Source: Sporomusa ovata DSM 2662 (GTDB taxonomy: Bacteria > Bacillota > Negativicutes > Sporomusales > Sporomusaceae). From it: a stretch of 64,000 nucleotides of DNA. The notes under the pieces are model-generated. The model searched no databases and had not been told where the DNA came from. It saw only the letters and a program-made list of their open reading frames with translations. Location of the stretch: NCBI RefSeq assembly GCF_000445445.1, contig NZ_ASXP01000001.1, forward strand, positions 1,286,501 through 1,350,500. Reading direction: 5' to 3'. Below are positions 61,065-64,000 of this stretch, one piece after another. Position numbers and translations under genes: made by a program. Numbering within the stretch: the first letter of the stretch is position 1; each line of letters opens with the position of its first letter.

Positions 61065-62300
61065 ATGAAAAAAAAAGATTGTATTGCTATGGTACTTGCC
61101 GGAGGAAAAGGTACCCGCCTTAGTTCATTAACGTCAGCTATTCCCAAACCGGTAGTACCGTTTGGCGGAAATCATTGTCTCATTGACTTCACTCTGAGCA
61201 ATTGTTTCAATTCCCATATTGATACGATAGGTGTCTTGACACCAGCTAAACCATTTAGGCTTCCAAAACTAATTAAACGGCAAGATGCCAGTTCGACAAT
61301 CTATTCTTTACCGCCAATGAATAGACTGCAAAGTAGTGTAGCCAGCGAATATACTGGAACTGCTAATGCTGTACATGCAAATGCGGATTTTATTGATCAA
61401 TTCAACCCGGAATACATCTTAATATTATCGGGTGATCATATTTATAAAATGGACTATACTGAGCTGCTTAATTATCACAGGGAAAAAAGTGCAGTGGCAA
61501 CCGTTGCAGTTACGACTGTTCCCTGGGCTGAGACATATCGGTTTGGCATCATGACTACTAAGACAGATGGAGCTATCGCAGAGTTTACCGAAAAACCAAC
61601 TAATTCCCAAAGCAATCTTGCGTCTATGGGAGTCTATATTTTTACTTGGGCAACTTTGAAAGAATATCTTTTACAGGATGATTGCAATAAAAAATCCAGC
61701 CATGATTTTGGTAAAGACGTTATCCCGACTATGCTGAGCCAGAAAGAAAAAATGTATGCCTATTCATTCCAAGGATATTGGAAAGACGTGGGAACAGTAG
61801 AAAGCTTGTATGATGCGCATATGGACCTGCTAAGAGAGCCCCCCGCACTTACTCTCGCAGATGGCAGTTGGCCTGTTTTTTCTGCCATGACAGGAGATGT
61901 GGCCCAGGCTGCTATTTTATTTGATAAAGAAAGAAATTCGCTTTTACATAGCGGTAGTTCAATTAACGGATTAATTAATGGATCGGTTATTTTTTCTAAC
62001 GTATATATTGGGAAAAATGCCAGTATTAAAAATTCCGTAGTTATGCCCGGAACTGTAATTGGTGAAGGGGCATGTGTTGAGAGAGCAATTGTTGGACCTG
62101 GGGCATATATTAGAGATGGTTACAGCTTGCTGGGGGATATTGATGGCTATTCGCGGATTGCAGTAGCTAGTGAGAATTCTACCATTCCTGATGTTTTGCC
62201 ATATGCACTCGACAGTCGCGAAAAGGTAAAACAGACTGTATCCAAAATAAAAAGCAATTCAACATTGGATTTTGGCAGTCCTTCTTTGATGAGAAGATGA
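61065..62300 (+). CDS. glgC: Glucose-1-phosphate adenylyltransferase
   Basis: 411 residues from the ATG at 61065 (GAGGAGG upstream); the longer frame from 61038 precedes the ribosome site. AMVLAGGKGTRLSSLTSAIPKPVVPFGG is the nucleotide loop, LSGDHIYKMDY carries the metal aspartate and FTEKP, YWKDVGTVESLYDAHMDLL are further landmarks. The C-terminal left-handed beta helix is present. It makes ADP-glucose for glycogen. No glgD or glgA follows directly; glgP is next. Confidence 0.93.
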   Translation: MKKKDCIAMVLAGGKGTRLSSLTSAIPKPVVPFGGNHCLIDFTLSNCFNSHIDTIGVLTPAKPFRLPKLIKRQDASSTIYSLPPMNRLQSSVASEYTGTANAVHANADFIDQFNPEYILILSGDHIYKMDYTELLNYHREKSAVATVAVTTVPWAETYRFGIMTTKTDGAIAEFTEKPTNSQSNLASMGVYIFTWATLKEYLLQDDCNKKSSHDFGKDVIPTMLSQKEKMYAYSFQGYWKDVGTVESLYDAHMDLLREPPALTLADGSWPVFSAMTGDVAQAAILFDKERNSLLHSGSSINGLINGSVIFSNVYIGKNASIKNSVVMPGTVIGEGACVERAIVGPGAYIRDGYSLLGDIDGYSRIAVASENSTIPDVLPYALDSREKVKQTVSKIKSNSTLDFGSPSLMRR

Positions 62301-62471
62301 AACGTATACTGCAAAAATACTTGAAGGCAGGCAGAAAATAAGACTGGACTGTAAAAGCGAGGTCTGGACATGAATGATGCAAAACGCTACGGCGTTGGAT
62401 TATTGGTGGCGGCTGGCAAGGCAATATCAATTGCTATACGGCAACTTGTATTTAGAAACAGGAGGAAACAA

Positions 62472-64000
62472 ATGATGATTAAAAGCAAAGAGCGGCATGG
62501 AAAGACGGTTGTAGAAACAGAGACAGCTTTAGCTATGGCAGGTTTTGGAAATGAATTGGGTGAATTGAAAAACCAGACTGAGAAAGAAAGGTTTAAGGCG
62601 CATTTTTTAGATAGATTAAAAAGTCTGCATGGAAAAACACTAGCCGCGTCTTCTGATTGGGAAAGGTATAGTGCATTAGCCAGTGTAGTGCGGGACTATA
62701 TCAGCAAAGACTGGATTGCTACCAAACAGCATTATGCGGAAAAGCATAGCAAACAGGTATATTATTTTTCCATAGAATTTTTGCTGGGCCGACTATTGGG
62801 GTCTAACCTGCTAAATTTGGGAATAAAAGATATTTGTCAGGAAGTATTGGATGAGTTGGGGATTAATTTGGCGCAAATAGAAGCTCAGGAAGAAGATGCG
62901 GGACTTGGTAATGGGGGACTTGGCCGTCTGGCCGCTTGTTATCTTGATTCTATGGCTTCTGAACATATTCCGGGGCATGGCTGCGGTATACGTTACCGGT
63001 ACGGACTTTTTGAACAAAAGATTGTTAACGGATATCAGCAGGAGTATCCGGACAACTGGTTGAAAAACGGCTATCCATGGGAATACAGACGACCGGATGA
63101 AGCAGTGGAAGTTAAATTCGGCGGCAACATACGAATACAGAGTAACGGAAAAACCGAGTATATTCATGAAAATTACGAATCAATTATGGCGATTCCCTAT
63201 GATATTCCTGTAGTCGGTTACCATAATCATATTGCTAACACGCTAAGGTTATGGAGTGCGGAAGCAAAATTGCAAAATTTGGTATGTTCCGGGTTTAGTC
63301 GTGATGATTGTCAGGGAACAGTTGATTATACCCAAACCTTGCAAACTATTTCAACGATCCTTTATCCTGACGATAGTACTTATGAAGGTAAAGTTCTCAG
63401 GCTAAAGCAGCAGTACTTTATGGTATCAGCCGGGTTGCAAAGCATTATCCGGAATTATAAGGCTGTAAACACCGATGTCGGTCAATTATTTAATCACATA
63501 GCTATTCATATCAATGACACGCATCCGGCATTGGCTATTCCTGAACTTATGAGAATACTGATGGATGAAGAGCGACTGGGATGGACCGAAGCATGGGATA
63601 TTACCACTAAGACCATATCGTATACTAACCATACGATATTGCCGGAGGCCATGGAAAAGTGGCCGGTCGAAATGGTGAAAACTTTGTTGCCGCGCATATT
63701 TATGATTATTAACGAAATCAATGAGCGGTATTGCCGGGAATTGTGGGGCAAATATCCTGGTGAATGGGAGCATATTCACCATATGGCAGTGATTGCCGAT
63801 GAACAAGTTCACATGGCCCATTTGGCTGTTGTAGGCAGTCATTGCGTAAATGGGGTGGCAAAACTTCATACCCAAATTCTCAAAGAGCAGGTTCTGGCAG
63901 ACTTTTATCATTTTTCACCCGTTAAGTTTAAAAATGTTACCAATGGTGTTACTCACCGACGTTGGCTCATGCTGAGCAATCCGTCGCTGACTGCACTGAT
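62472..64000 (+). CDS. glgP: Glycogen/alpha-glucan phosphorylase (3' end outside window)
   Basis: An open frame of 509 codons to the window end. YFSIEFLLGRLLGSNLLN, GLGNGGLGRLAACYLDSMAS, GIRYRYGLFEQ, IHINDTHPALAIPELMR and VTNGVTHRRWL are diagnostic of the phosphorylase N-terminal two-thirds. The PLP lysine lies beyond the window. The start is the ATG at 62472, 6 bases after AGGAGG; an in-frame ATG at 62370 has no good site. It releases glucose-1-phosphate from glycogen, opposing glgC. The 171 bases before it contain nothing else recognisable. Confidence 0.95.
   Translation, partial: MMIKSKERHGKTVVETETALAMAGFGNELGELKNQTEKERFKAHFLDRLKSLHGKTLAASSDWERYSALASVVRDYISKDWIATKQHYAEKHSKQVYYFSIEFLLGRLLGSNLLNLGIKDICQEVLDELGINLAQIEAQEEDAGLGNGGLGRLAACYLDSMASEHIPGHGCGIRYRYGLFEQKIVNGYQQEYPDNWLKNGYPWEYRRPDEAVEVKFGGNIRIQSNGKTEYIHENYESIMAIPYDIPVVGYHNHIANTLRLWSAEAKLQNLVCSGFSRDDCQGTVDYTQTLQTISTILYPDDSTYEGKVLRLKQQYFMVSAGLQSIIRNYKAVNTDVGQLFNHIAIHINDTHPALAIPELMRILMDEERLGWTEAWDITTKTISYTNHTILPEAMEKWPVEMVKTLLPRIFMIINEINERYCRELWGKYPGEWEHIHHMAVIADEQVHMAHLAVVGSHCVNGVAKLHTQILKEQVLADFYHFSPVKFKNVTNGVTHRRWLMLSNPSLTAL

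Noticed and set aside
62370..62471. N-terminal extension of glgP
   Set aside because: The frame is open from the ATG at 62370, but only the ATG at 62472 has a proper AGGAGG site, and the extra residues do not resemble phosphorylase.

Overview
The window looks like a chromosomal segment of an anaerobic, endospore-forming bacterium with an outer membrane, most likely a member of the Negativicutes (Sporomusaceae-like). A TonB-type energy transducer (21.3 kb) implies an outer membrane, while gpr and spoIIP (35.5-37.7 kb) imply endospores. Indolepyruvate:ferredoxin oxidoreductase, several radical SAM enzymes and polyferredoxin-like membrane proteins fit an anaerobe. The block lepA-hemW-hrcA-grpE-dnaK-dnaJ-prmA-rsmE-mtaB is a typical Firmicutes order. 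No rRNA, tRNA or CRISPR array was seen.

Layout. 0-8.5 kb: a tightly packed plus-strand operon of molybdenum-hydroxylase-maturation type (three XdhC-family genes, a C-GCAxxG-C-C protein, a MobA-like transferase fused to an HD domain, a cysteine-desulfurase-like enzyme, a radical SAM protein, an AMP-forming CoA ligase and a histidine phosphatase). 8.6-10.7 kb: a secreted triple-repeat protein, a hairpin-rich non-coding stretch and a lipoprotein. 10.7-14.7 kb: a T-box leader (probable Trp specifier) in front of iorA-iorB-paaK. 14.9-19.8 kb: a CsoR/CstR-family repressor with its palindromic operator, two NapH-like ferredoxin membrane proteins and a four-domain CoA-disulfide-reductase/rhodanese/TusA/DsrE fusion, which together look like a persulfide-handling locus. 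19.9-21.2 kb: a flavodoxin and a long non-coding region with terminators. 21.3-27.7 kb: tonB, a 31-codon ORF and a five-gene peptide/nickel-type ABC transporter. 27.7-28.8 kb: an AT-rich phosphotransferase cassette on the minus strand between two 18-bp direct repeats. 28.9-30.8 kb: a HutP-like regulator and a Na+/solute symporter (minus strand). 31-35.4 kb: comEA, comEC, holA and, convergent, rpsT. 35.5-38.1 kb: sporulation genes. 38.2-51.8 kb: lepA, hemW, the CIRCE-controlled heat-shock operon, RNA-modification genes, a HIT protein, rpsU and yqeY. 52.5-55.3 kb: nfeD-floA. 55.4-60.3 kb: a phospholipase-C-like protein and a second, divergent GrpE/Hsp70/J-protein operon. 60.4-64 kb: a CBM25-like protein, glgC and glgP (cut by the window end).

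The most interesting points are: (i) an archaeal-type (group III) chaperonin embedded between hrcA and grpE; (ii) a complete second Hsp70 set whose J protein has lost the HPD motif; (iii) a Trp-type T-box over ior-paaK, which argues that these usually catabolic genes act to salvage arylacetate into amino acids here; and (iv) a persulfide-type repressor lacking the copper-ligand histidine beside a multi-domain sulfur-transfer enzyme. All functional calls are from sequence reading and family knowledge; no database search was run.
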